The notes under the pieces: generated by a model | What the model was told of the DNA's origin: nothing | The model's input: the letters and a program-made list of their open reading frames with translations, nothing else | The model's database searches: none | Part shown: in pieces, positions 27,160 to 34,673 of the stretch | How positions within the stretch are numbered: the first letter of the stretch is position 1 | Layout of the letters: every line of letters begins with the position of its first letter | Source of the DNA: Echinicola vietnamensis DSM 17526 | GTDB lineage: Bacteria; Bacteroidota; Bacteroidia; Cytophagales; Cyclobacteriaceae | DNA: 64,000 bases | Reading direction: 5' to 3' | Assembly (NCBI RefSeq): GCF_000325705.1 | Contig: NC_019904.1 | Coordinates: 3,722,001-3,786,000 of the forward strand | Made by a program: the position numbers and the translations under genes

Positions 27160-28764
27160 CTATGTATTATAAACGGGGTGTAGCGTAGCCCGGTCATCGC
27201 GCCTGCTTTGGGAGCAGGAGGTCGCAGGTTCGAATCCTGCCACCCCGACTTGACGGGACAAAGTAGAAAAATCTATTTTTGTCCCGTTTTTATTTTTACC
27301 TAATTCGCTATTAATCAACTGAATATAACTCACGAATTCATTGCGTCTTCTGGTTCGAACTTTGCTTCCGTCAAAAACGATTTTTTCGGGATAAATCGAA
27401 CCAATATCTTTTCTGACCTCTGAAAGGTTCCCATTTTTAACCGATGTGCCTATCTCTTTGATTTTTGTCAACCCCTGCTCAATAAGCGTTTGCACATTGT
27501 CGATATCATGATTGAACTTGGTCAGTTGCAATTCCAGAGCTGATATCTTTGCCCCGTATTCTGTTTTCATTTCCCGGTAATCAGAAGCATCGATTTCCCG
27601 TGTGGCCAATAGCTCCCTTACATGAGAAAGCCGACTTTCATAGTCTTTGATCTGATTGAGGATTTCTTTCTTTTCGGTTTGTACTTCCCTTGTCTGTTCA
27701 AGGTAATCCTTGGTGACTATCTCCTGATATAATTTCTTGTCCTGAATTTCGGGGATAAACCGTAGCAAATCTGCTTGGATGGCATCGTTCACTTTTCCGG
27801 CATTTGTACGATGTTTACAGCCTCCCTTGCAGTGGTAATATGCGTAATAACGATATCTCCCTTTTGATTTGCTGGCCGTCAGGAGCTTTTCACATTCCGG
27901 GCATACCAGAAATCCCCTAAAAGGGAATTCATCTACTGTCTCGACCTTCGTCCGGTAATTTCTGCCTCTACCGTCCAATGTATCCTGAACCTCATTAAAC
28001 AAACTCTCAGAGATGATTGGCTTGTGCTGCGCCTTAACAAAATATCCTTCCTCATCTTTAAACGGCGGCACGAATAGCTTTCCGCAATAAAGCGGATTCC
28101 TCAGCACCTGCCAAAAAGCATTTTTGCTGCATTTAAGCCCTTTCGTCCTCGCTTGCTTCCAGACTTGTTCCGTGTTAAAGACTCCCTTGTTAACTTCGTT
28201 AAAAGCCCATTTCAGGATTTCGGCATCCGGTTCTTTAGGTGCTATATATTTTTTGCCGTACTCATCCGATTTATTTACGTATGCCACCGGTGCCAGTCCC
28301 ATGTACCGTCCTTCTTTCTTTGCCCGGCGCATGCCGTAAAATACGTTCAATGCCCTGCGGTCGTTTTCCACTTCCGGGGCAGCCAGATAAAACGCCAGCA
28401 TCATTTTGTTTTCCGGAATCTCCAGATCCAAAGGTTGTTCAATTGCCTGCGGTTCCACGCCTAAGCGACGAAGGACATTAATCATCTGGTAGGCATCCCC
28501 AGCATTACGGCTGAAACGATCCCATTTGGTAAACAGTACCAGATTAACGCTATTCTTCCGCTTCTTTAAGCTTTGTATCAATTCCTTCCACCTTGGGCGG
28601 TTGAAAGATTTCGCCGAATGGTCCTCATAGACCACATTGCGGATTTCTATCTTGTTGTTGATGCAGTATTTCCTCAACATCTCCTCTTGGTTCCGCTGAG
28701 AGTACCCTTTGTCCGCCTGTTCGTCGGTGCTTACCCGAATATATAGATCCGCTAAATATCCCAT
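27160..28764 (-). CDS. Large serine recombinase 1 (frame runs into tRNA-Pro antisense)
   Basis: A resolvase/invertase-type integrase of up to 534 residues. Start taken at ATG 28764 (MGYLADLYIRVSTDEQ), by alignment with recombinase 2; the frame to 28812 is an unneeded extension. The catalytic Ser is in YIRVST, followed by the recombinase domain, a zinc ribbon (CPECEKLL with CKGGCKHR) and a coiled-coil. About the last 30 codons are chromosomal: the frame passes through the terminator hairpin and then the antisense of tRNA-Pro (VAGFEPATSCSQ). The native C-terminus was probably changed at integration. Confidence 0.87.
   Translation of the reverse strand: MGYLADLYIRVSTDEQADKGYSQRNQEEMLRKYCINNKIEIRNVVYEDHSAKSFNRPRWKELIQSLKKRKNSVNLVLFTKWDRFSRNAGDAYQMINVLRRLGVEPQAIEQPLDLEIPENKMMLAFYLAAPEVENDRRALNVFYGMRRAKKEGRYMGLAPVAYVNKSDEYGKKYIAPKEPDAEILKWAFNEVNKGVFNTEQVWKQARTKGLKCSKNAFWQVLRNPLYCGKLFVPPFKDEEGYFVKAQHKPIISESLFNEVQDTLDGRGRNYRTKVETVDEFPFRGFLVCPECEKLLTASKSKGRYRYYAYYHCKGGCKHRTNAGKVNDAIQADLLRFIPEIQDKKLYQEIVTKDYLEQTREVQTEKKEILNQIKDYESRLSHVRELLATREIDASDYREMKTEYGAKISALELQLTKFNHDIDNVQTLIEQGLTKIKEIGTSVKNGNLSEVRKDIGSIYPEKIVFDGSKVRTRRRNEFVSYIQLINSELGKNKNGTKIDFSTLSRQVGVAGFEPATSCSQSRRDDRATLHPVYNT
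27174..27248 (+). tRNA. tRNA-Pro (anticodon TGG), integration site of the mobile element
   Basis: Acceptor CGGGGTG pairs with CACCCCG; D-arm GTAGCGTAGCCCGGTCATCGC; anticodon stem-loop CCTGC-TTTGGGA-GCAGG with TGG; T-arm GCAGGTTCGAATCCTGC. The gene is intact. The frame of the outer serine recombinase enters it from the 3' side on the other strand, so this tRNA or the bases just behind it mark the left boundary of the element. Confidence 0.93.
27253..27287. terminator. Bidirectional hairpin between tRNA-Pro and the recombinase
   Basis: ACGGGACAAA (27253-27262) pairs with TTTGTCCCGT (27278-27287), with an inner TAGA/TCTA pair, and T follows on the + side. It would end tRNA-Pro transcription. 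It also lies inside the recombinase reading frame on the other strand, where it encodes GTKIDFSTLSR. Confidence 0.75.
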
Positions 28765-28984
28765 ACCTCTAATCGAATTTTGTGCAAGAAGAGCCAGTCT
28801 TTCGGAGTGCAATGAAGTTCTTTGTCCTTCATTGGTTGCATTTGGCTCTCGATGGCTACTAATTTAACGATTAAAATCGAAGTAAAAGACTGTTAAATAG
28901 TAAAATTAGGGCTGCCTGTAGATGAGTGACCTGGAATAGAAAATGGATTGCGGTAGTTTTAAAACGGGAAAAATCAGCCTGTCC

Positions 28985-30469
28985 TTATTTCGTTTTTTCC
29001 GTGTTATAGTGATAGGCAAGCGTTAGGATGTCATCGGGTTTAACCTCTTCGGCTAATGTGCCGTAAAACAACAGCTTTTGCGGGTATATCGTGTGTATAA
29101 GGGATCTTTTGTCCTCTGTTTTGCTTTCTTCAAAGATGCTGTCCAACGCCATTAATTCCATGATGTCTTTTTCCAATAAGGATTCTATTTTGGGCAGGCT
29201 TCGGCAAATATTATCCAGTTTTTCTTTCAATCCGGTTAAGACCGAGTCGTATTGCCGCTTGATTTCGAGATAATCGGTTGGTTCAATTTTCTGCATGGCC
29301 AGCAGGTTACGGATATGCGATACCCTGTTCTCGTAATCCTTTAGCTGATGTAACAATTGCTTTTTTATTTTCTGCTCATTTTGGGTAAGCTCATAGTACG
29401 CTTCCGCGATGATTTTTCGGTAGATAGCCGACATCTCTTTTCTGGGGATGAACTTTCGCAACTCCCCCTCAAACACCTGGTGGAGTTCTTCAACCCTTAT
29501 CCGGTAAGGGCATCCCTTACGGCAGTGATAGTAACTGTAATGATTTGTCCTTCCCTTTGATCTACTGGCGGTGAGAAGGCTACCGCAGACCGGGCATATC
29601 AGGAAACCTCTTAATGGAAAATCATTTCGGGTATTGATCTTGGGTCTATATTTCCTGCCTCTTCCGTCCAATATCTCCTGTACCTTATCAAACAACTCTT
29701 CTGATATGATGGCCTGATGCTGTCCCTGGATAAACCGGCTTTCTTCATCCTTGAACTTTGGCAGGAATATCTTTCCGCAGTACACGGGATTTCGAATCAA
29801 TTGCCAAAACGCATTTTTACTACATTGCAAACCTTTTTCCCTTGCATTTTTCCAGACCTGTTCGGTATTGAATACACCCTTTGACAACTCTTCGAATGCC
29901 CAATAGAGTATGGTGGCATCCGGTTCTTTGGGAGCAATGTACTTATGCCCACCCTGGTCTATCTTGTTTTTGTAACCTACGGGAGCGAGTCCCATATAAC
30001 GACCTTCCTTCTTCGCCCTTCGCATGCCGTAGAATACGTTGAGCGCGCGACGGTCATTTTCTACCTCGGGTGCGGCAAGATAAAAGGCAAGCATCATCTT
30101 GTTCTCCGGAATGGATAGATCCAACGGTTGTTCGATGGCCTGTGGTTCAACCCCGAAATCACGGAGAACATTTATCATCTGATAAGCGTCACCTGCGTTC
30201 CTGCTGAACCGATCCCATTTGGTGAACAGGACAAGATCGATTTTGCCCCGGTGTTTTTTAAGGTAGGAAAGCAGTTTTTTCCATTCAGGTCTATTGAAGG
30301 ATTTAGCAGAATGATCCTCATAGACAATATTCCGTATTTCAATCCAATGATTGTCACAGTATTTTCGCAGCATTTCCTCCTGGTTACGCTGTGAATAACC
30401 CTTGTCTGCCTGTTCATCGGTACTTACGCGGACGTATAGATCAGCTCTCTTTCCTCTTTCAACGCTCAT
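28985..30469 (-). CDS. Large serine recombinase 2
   Basis: A 494-residue paralogue of recombinase 1; the two share long identical runs in the catalytic domain (YSQRNQEEMLRKYC, VYEDHSAKSFNRP, LVLFTKWDRFSRNAG). Domains: serine catalytic core (about 1-150), recombinase domain (about 165-270), zinc ribbon (CPVCGSLLTASRSKG, then CRKGCPYR), coiled-coil (about 370-460). It ends normally at YHYNTEKTK. Its ATG overlaps the preceding small gene by 11 bases. Two such enzymes may act as a heteromeric pair or at different sites. Confidence 0.9.
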   Translation of the reverse strand: MSVERGKRADLYVRVSTDEQADKGYSQRNQEEMLRKYCDNHWIEIRNIVYEDHSAKSFNRPEWKKLLSYLKKHRGKIDLVLFTKWDRFSRNAGDAYQMINVLRDFGVEPQAIEQPLDLSIPENKMMLAFYLAAPEVENDRRALNVFYGMRRAKKEGRYMGLAPVGYKNKIDQGGHKYIAPKEPDATILYWAFEELSKGVFNTEQVWKNAREKGLQCSKNAFWQLIRNPVYCGKIFLPKFKDEESRFIQGQHQAIISEELFDKVQEILDGRGRKYRPKINTRNDFPLRGFLICPVCGSLLTASRSKGRTNHYSYYHCRKGCPYRIRVEELHQVFEGELRKFIPRKEMSAIYRKIIAEAYYELTQNEQKIKKQLLHQLKDYENRVSHIRNLLAMQKIEPTDYLEIKRQYDSVLTGLKEKLDNICRSLPKIESLLEKDIMELMALDSIFEESKTEDKRSLIHTIYPQKLLFYGTLAEEVKPDDILTLAYHYNTEKTK

Positions 30470-30626
30470 CCGATTCCAGGTATTTTGTTACCGTTATCTT
30501 TGCCAGTTTCTTCAAGAACGCCAGAAGCTTAGCAGCTTCTTCCTTGCTGACTTCAATCTGCTGCGGCCTTAACATACTGACGATTTTATCCGGTGTTACT
30601 TTTATATTTTGTGCTATTGCTTCCAT
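30459..30626 (-). CDS. Small protein (55 residues) coupled to recombinase 2
   Basis: ATG at 30626 is preceded by GGAGGATAGCTT, an unusually good Shine-Dalgarno site for this phylum. The product, MEAIAQNIKVTPDKIVSMLR onward, is helical and basic in its second half (KKLAKITVTKYL) and has no membrane segment. The stop lies 11 bases inside the recombinase gene, so translation is coupled. Position and size fit a recombination directionality factor or a DNA-binding helper; no family is recognised, so the role is inference. Confidence 0.7.
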   Translation of the reverse strand: MEAIAQNIKVTPDKIVSMLRPQQIEVSKEEAAKLLAFLKKLAKITVTKYLESDER

Positions 30627-30956
30627 AAGCTATCCTCCAATTGCCATTCATCCTGAAAGTTATAGGCAAAGGAGCCCGGACGTTGGAATGATGCAGTGAT
30701 TGGCGATTAAAGGAAGTATTTGGCTAAATAGATTTCCACATTCGTTTTAGCTTTTTTGTAGCCCAAGCACATTTGCTTCCCTGCACATTCCCTCTACTGC
30801 AAAAGAGCTTGCTGGCTACCTCTGAAACAGGAAATAGAAAACCGTAACCCCGCCGCAGTCTTCCGTTTGCGTTTTTCCAATCCCTGTTCACCGGGCTTTC
30901 ACAGCCCTATCATTAGTACCCAAAAGGAAATTGTCAGAATAATATTTTCCAATACG

Positions 30957-31124
30957 AAACCGGTAAAAAGGCAGCTAAGATGTAGTGGGCAGCCACCGCG
31001 CAAGCCCAACCAAAAGACTACGGCATAAACGGTTTCCTCCCCGGGGGGTCCCCTCCAATTATTCCGTTTCCTTTTGGTTTTGCGCCATGCCCACTCCGGT
31101 TACCTGCTTTCTTTTTTCCGGTTT
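30957..31124. promoter_or_regulatory. Large nested dyad-symmetric region upstream of ssb
   Basis: Five blocks pair in order around one centre near 31042: AAACCGG (30957-30963) with CCGGTTT (31118-31124); AGTGGGCA (30984-30991) with TGCCCACT (31088-31095); GCGCAA (30998-31003) with TTGCGC (31080-31085); AACCAAAAG (31008-31016) with CTTTTGGTT (31071-31079); AAACGG (31027-31032) with CCGTTT (31064-31069). The tip contains CCCCGGGGGG. Single-stranded DNA or RNA would fold into one long stem. It ends 83 bases before the ssb ATG. The rest of 30627-31206 has no gene; GCGAAGCGAAGCGGAGC at about 31143 is a short tandem motif. Likely roles are a single-strand promoter, an oriT or replication start, or a leader RNA. 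Confidence 0.7.
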
Positions 31125-31206
31125 TTCTTTTGGAAAAATTTATGCGAAGCGAAGCGGAGCAGACCACAACAGGAAACAGGGAACGAGGAAAAGCGAACGT
31201 AACAAA

Positions 31207-31626
31207 ATGTCAAACTCTAAAAACAGTACGATTATGAACATCATCGGAAGACTGACAAGGGATGCGGAAGTACGTACCCTGTCAAACGAAAAGCAGGTAG
31301 TAAACTTTTCGGTAGCGGTAAACGACAGCTACCGAAACAAACAGGGTGAGCGAGTAGAACAGACCGCATATTTCGATTGCGCCTATTGGATTTCCTCAAG
31401 CGTAGCAAGGCTACTGACCAAAGGTACATTGGTAGAATTATCAGGCAGGGTAAGCGCCAGGGCGTGGACGGGCAAAGACGGTGAAACCCGTGCAGGACTG
31501 AACTTCCATACTTCACAAATTAAATTGCATGGAGGCGGTAAGAGAGCGGAAACCACACAGGCTACCCAGCAACCCGAAAACAACAAGGTAACGGTGCAGG
31601 GAACGGAGGACGACCTCCCATTTTAA
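31207..31626 (+). CDS. ssb: Single-stranded DNA-binding protein
   Basis: A 139-residue SSB. Start at ATG 31207 (MSNSKNSTIMNIIGRL); the frame upstream passes through the dyad and is not coding. The OB-fold is at about residues 10-110 (NIIGRLTRDAEVRTL, VNFSVAVNDSY, LVELSGRVSARAW), and the end EDDLPF is the acidic tip that recruits partner proteins. Element-borne SSBs coat the transferred strand in the recipient. It precedes the DUF932 gene by 44 bases. Confidence 0.93.
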   Translation: MSNSKNSTIMNIIGRLTRDAEVRTLSNEKQVVNFSVAVNDSYRNKQGERVEQTAYFDCAYWISSSVARLLTKGTLVELSGRVSARAWTGKDGETRAGLNFHTSQIKLHGGGKRAETTQATQQPENNKVTVQGTEDDLPF

Positions 31627-31670
31627 CAACAGTATTCATTTCATTTTCAAACATCAAAATTTCAAATATC

Positions 31671-32744
31671 ATGGCACATAATCTGAATTTCAACGAGCGT
31701 ACAGGACGTTATTCATTCTTTAGCGTACAGCAGAAAGCGTGGCACGGTTTGGGACAAATCGTGGAGCAGTACCCGACAAGCGAGGAAGCTATCAAATATG
31801 CAGGGTTAGATTACGAGGTAGTAAAATCCCCCCTGTTCACCAAAGGTTCGGGCATAATCGAAACAGCTAATGGCATAGAGATAGGCAGTAATGAACTGGA
31901 AGTCCCCAACTATTTCGCCAATATCCGCACCGACAACAATGTCGTATTGGGCGTAGTGGGCAAAGATTACCATATTGTACAGAACCGTGAAGCCTTTAAT
32001 TTCTTTGATGCCATCGTAGGCGGTGGCGAAGGTATCCTGTACGAAACTGCAGGAGCGTTGGGCAATGGGGAGCGCATATTTATCACAGCCAAACTGCCCG
32101 ATTATATCCGTGTGGGAAATGGCGATGACGTGACGGAAAAATACATTTTCCTGACCACTTCGCATGACGGTAGCGGAAGTATCACGGCAGCTTTCACACC
32201 TATCCGTATCGTATGCCAAAATACGCTGAATGCTTCGCTTCGCAATATGACCAATGTAGTGCGAATCAAACACACTTCAGGCGCAAAACAGCGTATCGAG
32301 AATGCCCACAGGATAATGGGGTTGGCAAACACGTTGAGCAACCAGTTAGAAGGCATTTTCAACGAATGGACAAAGGTAAAGGTGACCGACCGAGAAGTAA
32401 GAAAGCTCATCCAGTTAGCACTTTGCCCGAACAAGGAAACCCTTGACCTTATCAAAAAAGGTGCGGAAGATGAAATTTCCACCGTGTTCAAAAACACCGT
32501 GGATGATGCCTTCGCCTATGCCATGATAAGCGACACACAGCAAATGGACACGACCAAAGGCACGTTGTTCGGGGCGTATAATGCCGTTACAGGCTACTAT
32601 CAGAATGTTCGCAATTACAGGAACGAGGAAGCCAAGTTACAGAGCATTGTATTGGGTGGTACTGCCCAACTCAAATCGCAGAAAGCCTTTGAATGGTGTA
32701 ATGCCTTTGCAACAGACGGTGCGGACATCCTGAACCTTAATTAG
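31671..32744 (+). CDS. DUF932 (phage/plasmid-like) protein
   Basis: A 357-residue protein of the DUF932 family (TIGR03299 phage/plasmid-like), often found with ssb and PRTRC genes on Bacteroidota mobile elements. The opening AHNLNFNERTGRYSFFSVQQKAWHGLG and the core VVGKDYHIVQNREAF and FTPIRIVCQNTLNASLR are family landmarks. Function is not established; position in the presumed leading region suggests a role soon after transfer. Confidence 0.85.
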   Translation: MAHNLNFNERTGRYSFFSVQQKAWHGLGQIVEQYPTSEEAIKYAGLDYEVVKSPLFTKGSGIIETANGIEIGSNELEVPNYFANIRTDNNVVLGVVGKDYHIVQNREAFNFFDAIVGGGEGILYETAGALGNGERIFITAKLPDYIRVGNGDDVTEKYIFLTTSHDGSGSITAAFTPIRIVCQNTLNASLRNMTNVVRIKHTSGAKQRIENAHRIMGLANTLSNQLEGIFNEWTKVKVTDREVRKLIQLALCPNKETLDLIKKGAEDEISTVFKNTVDDAFAYAMISDTQQMDTTKGTLFGAYNAVTGYYQNVRNYRNEEAKLQSIVLGGTAQLKSQKAFEWCNAFATDGADILNLN

Positions 32745-32752
32745 ATAATCAC

Positions 32753-32783
32753 AGGCTACCGCCTTATTCGGTGGTAGCCTTTA
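32753..32783 (+). terminator. Hairpin terminator after the DUF932 gene
   Basis: AGGCTACC (32753-32760) pairs with GGTAGCCT (32773-32780), extended by CC/GG inside, then TTT. It separates DUF932 from the PRTRC_E start 15 bases on; the T-run is short, so read-through is likely. Confidence 0.6.
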
Positions 32784-32798
32784 AAAAAACTTTAAACG

Positions 32799-32969
32799 AT
32801 GAACACAAATTTCTTCAATCAGATAGCGCAGTTGGAGTTTACAGGAAACCTGCAACTGACCATAGCAAAAGGAGCGGAAAACCATCTTATCGTATCGGTA
32901 ATGCTCCACAATGACGGGTGCGGAGATAGTGCCTGGAATGGAAGCCCATTTTCCGAAACTGACCCGTGA
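32799..32969 (+). pseudogene. PRTRC system protein E, truncated after about 45 residues
   Basis: The ATG at 32799 opens MNTNFFNQIAQLEFTGNLQL, the start typical of PRTRC_E. The match fails after about HNDGCGDSA (near 32930), where the DNA changes into the 3' part of an IS1595-type transposase gene; the frame then stops at 32967. PRTRC genes C, F, B, A and the ThiF-like gene that normally follow are absent from here. The native gene is therefore broken by the insertion of the cargo. Confidence 0.7.
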
Positions 32970-33195
32970 AAAATCAGGAAAGAAGGGAGAGAACTTCAAG
33001 CAGATGCACCGGGTGATTATGATGTTCAAGGCCTGGCTTAGGGGCACCCACCATTCGGTCATGAACTTACAGCCATATATCAACGAGTACACTTACCGGT
33101 TTAACCGTCATAAAATGAAAGAGGGACTCTTTGAGAATTTAATGCAGAGGATGGTAGCAAAGCCTCCTTATCCATATAAGGAATTCATTTATTAA
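32928..33195 (+). pseudogene. IS1595-family transposase, 3' remnant
   Basis: The C-terminal part of an ISXO2-like transposase in one open frame: KLTREKSGKKGENFKQMHR, FKAWLRGTHHSV, INEYTYRFNRHK, LMQRMVAKPP. It aligns with the end of the two full copies nearby (INRYSQSK-like and ITRMVSKK regions) but is clearly a different member. The catalytic aspartates are missing, so it is inactive. It joins directly onto the broken PRTRC_E gene. Confidence 0.78.
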
Positions 33196-33217
33196 ATGCC
33201 TAATTCAAATAAAATAA

Positions 33218-34174
33218 TAGAGGTGACCGTTTAATTTCATATATTTATGCTTTTAAACAAGCAGATAATGGATGTTTTCAAAGGACAAGAGCTTATAGAG
33301 TTCAGTAGAAGGTTCCAGACCGAGTTGGATTGTAAGAAATATTTGTCCGAACTTAAGTGGAAAGATGGATTTACGTGTCGCAAGTGTGGTCATCAGGGTA
33401 GCCAGATCAGAAAGGATTACGCACGTACCTGCAATAAATGTAGCGATACAGAAAGTGCTGGCGCAGGCACCCTTTTCCATAAAGTCAAATTTGGTCTTGT
33501 AAAGGCATTTTATATCTGTTTTGAGATGAGCACAAGTACCAAAAGTCTCTCTGCGATGTATATGGCCAAACGGTATGGCATTAACCGTAAAACAGCCATG
33601 AGCTTCATGCATAAAGTACGTGAGGCCATGAAATCGAGCGGAAATCATCCGATGAAGGGAGAAGTTCATGTGGACGAATTCGTAGTAGGGGGCCAAGAAG
33701 CCGGACATACCGGAAGGAGCTATGGAGGTAAGAAAAAGAAGGTAGTATGCGCGGTAGAACTTACTGATGCAGGAAAAGTCAAACGGTTTTATGCTTTACA
33801 GATCAAGGATTTTTCAGCCAAATCACTACGTCCCATCTTTGAGAGCCACATCGACAGGGGTGCCCAAGTTCAGACAGACGAATGGAAAGGGTATCGTCCT
33901 ATCAAAAATGACTTTACCATCAAACAGACTCCCAGTGAATTAGGCTTAAATTTTAAAGCAATTCACACCATGATCCATCAGGTAAAATCGTGGTTAAGGA
34001 CGACGTTTTCCTGGGTAAGCAAAAGGCATATAGACCGCTACCTAAGTGAGTTTTCCTACAGAATCAACCGCTCACAGAGCAAGGACACGATCTTCCACAA
34101 TTTGATCACCAGAATGGTCAGTAAGAAAAAAATCCATATTGCTGACTTAATATGATATTAACTGGTCACCTCTA
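33218..34174 (+). mobile_element. IS1595-family insertion sequence, copy 1 (957 bp)
   Basis: Terminal inverted repeats TAGAGGTGACC (33218-33228) and GGTCACCTCTA (34164-34174) bound one transposase gene. The target duplication is perfect: TAAAATAA at 33210-33217 and again at 34175-34182. Eight bases is the normal duplication size for IS1595. The element appears identical to copy 2. Confidence 0.96.
33247..34155 (+). CDS. IS1595-family transposase, copy 1
   Basis: A 302-residue ISXO2-like DDE-type transposase. Zinc ribbon at the N-terminus (C44, C47, C62, C65), a helical DNA-binding part (KRYGINRKTAMSFMHKVREAM), then the catalytic domain with D143 (VHVDEFVVGG) and D211 (QTDEWKGY) and a C-terminal helix with HQVKSWLRTTFSW. 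Protein identical to copy 2; intact and probably active. Confidence 0.94.
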   Translation: MLLNKQIMDVFKGQELIEFSRRFQTELDCKKYLSELKWKDGFTCRKCGHQGSQIRKDYARTCNKCSDTESAGAGTLFHKVKFGLVKAFYICFEMSTSTKSLSAMYMAKRYGINRKTAMSFMHKVREAMKSSGNHPMKGEVHVDEFVVGGQEAGHTGRSYGGKKKKVVCAVELTDAGKVKRFYALQIKDFSAKSLRPIFESHIDRGAQVQTDEWKGYRPIKNDFTIKQTPSELGLNFKAIHTMIHQVKSWLRTTFSWVSKRHIDRYLSEFSYRINRSQSKDTIFHNLITRMVSKKKIHIADLI

Positions 34175-34250
34175 TAAAATAATTGAACAGTTGAATTTTA
34201 TTATTTTCCAAAATCCTTTAATGTTAATCAAAATTTATTAACTTTACAAT

Positions 34251-34673
34251 GTGAAAACATTTTTTACTAAAATATTGTCTTTCTTTTTAGCAGTTTTAAT
34301 ACTGTTTTCTACCTCTTCTTTTACGGTAGATATGCATTTTTGTTGTAATCAATTGGTAGATATAGCTGTTTGGAACAAAGCAAAAACCTGCACAGAAAAG
34401 GTTCAAAAGAAAGATTCACCGTTAAAGCAGTGCACTACGTTACAAGAAAAAGACTGTTGCGATAATCAAACCATCGTGAAAGAAGGAGATGACACCTTCA
34501 AGAAGGCCAATAAAATTTCAGAGATTGAAACTTTAGTTTTCTTAAACAATTTCGTCTATTCTTATATCAACCTTTTTGAAGGTTTAGAGAAAAACACAGT
34601 TCCTTTTAAGGCTTATAGGCCACCATTGCTATCCACAGACCTTGTAATTCTCAACGAGTCCTTTTTAATTTGA
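34251..34673 (+). CDS. HYC_CC_PP-family Cys-rich exported protein
   Basis: A 140-residue protein starting at GTG 34251 (MKTFFTKILSFFLAVLILF, signal peptide). It has the family marks H-x-CC (DMHFCCNQ), CT..C and DCC(D) (EKDCCDNQ) and a closing YRPPLL. This family accompanies copper and other metal-transport genes in Bacteroidota; the exact role is not known. Its TGA is part of the 8-bp target site duplicated by IS copy 2, so the gene ends at the element's edge but is complete. An A+T-rich box TAACTTTAC lies just before the start and may be its promoter. Confidence 0.75.
   Translation: MKTFFTKILSFFLAVLILFSTSSFTVDMHFCCNQLVDIAVWNKAKTCTEKVQKKDSPLKQCTTLQEKDCCDNQTIVKEGDDTFKKANKISEIETLVFLNNFVYSYINLFEGLEKNTVPFKAYRPPLLSTDLVILNESFLI

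Noticed and set aside
30985..31206. N-terminal extension of ssb
   Set aside because: The open frame runs through the dyad-symmetric region; SSB homology begins at ATG 31207.
32781..33092. Minus-strand frame opposite the PRTRC_E/IS remnant
   Set aside because: Antisense shadow of two recognisable plus-strand gene remnants.
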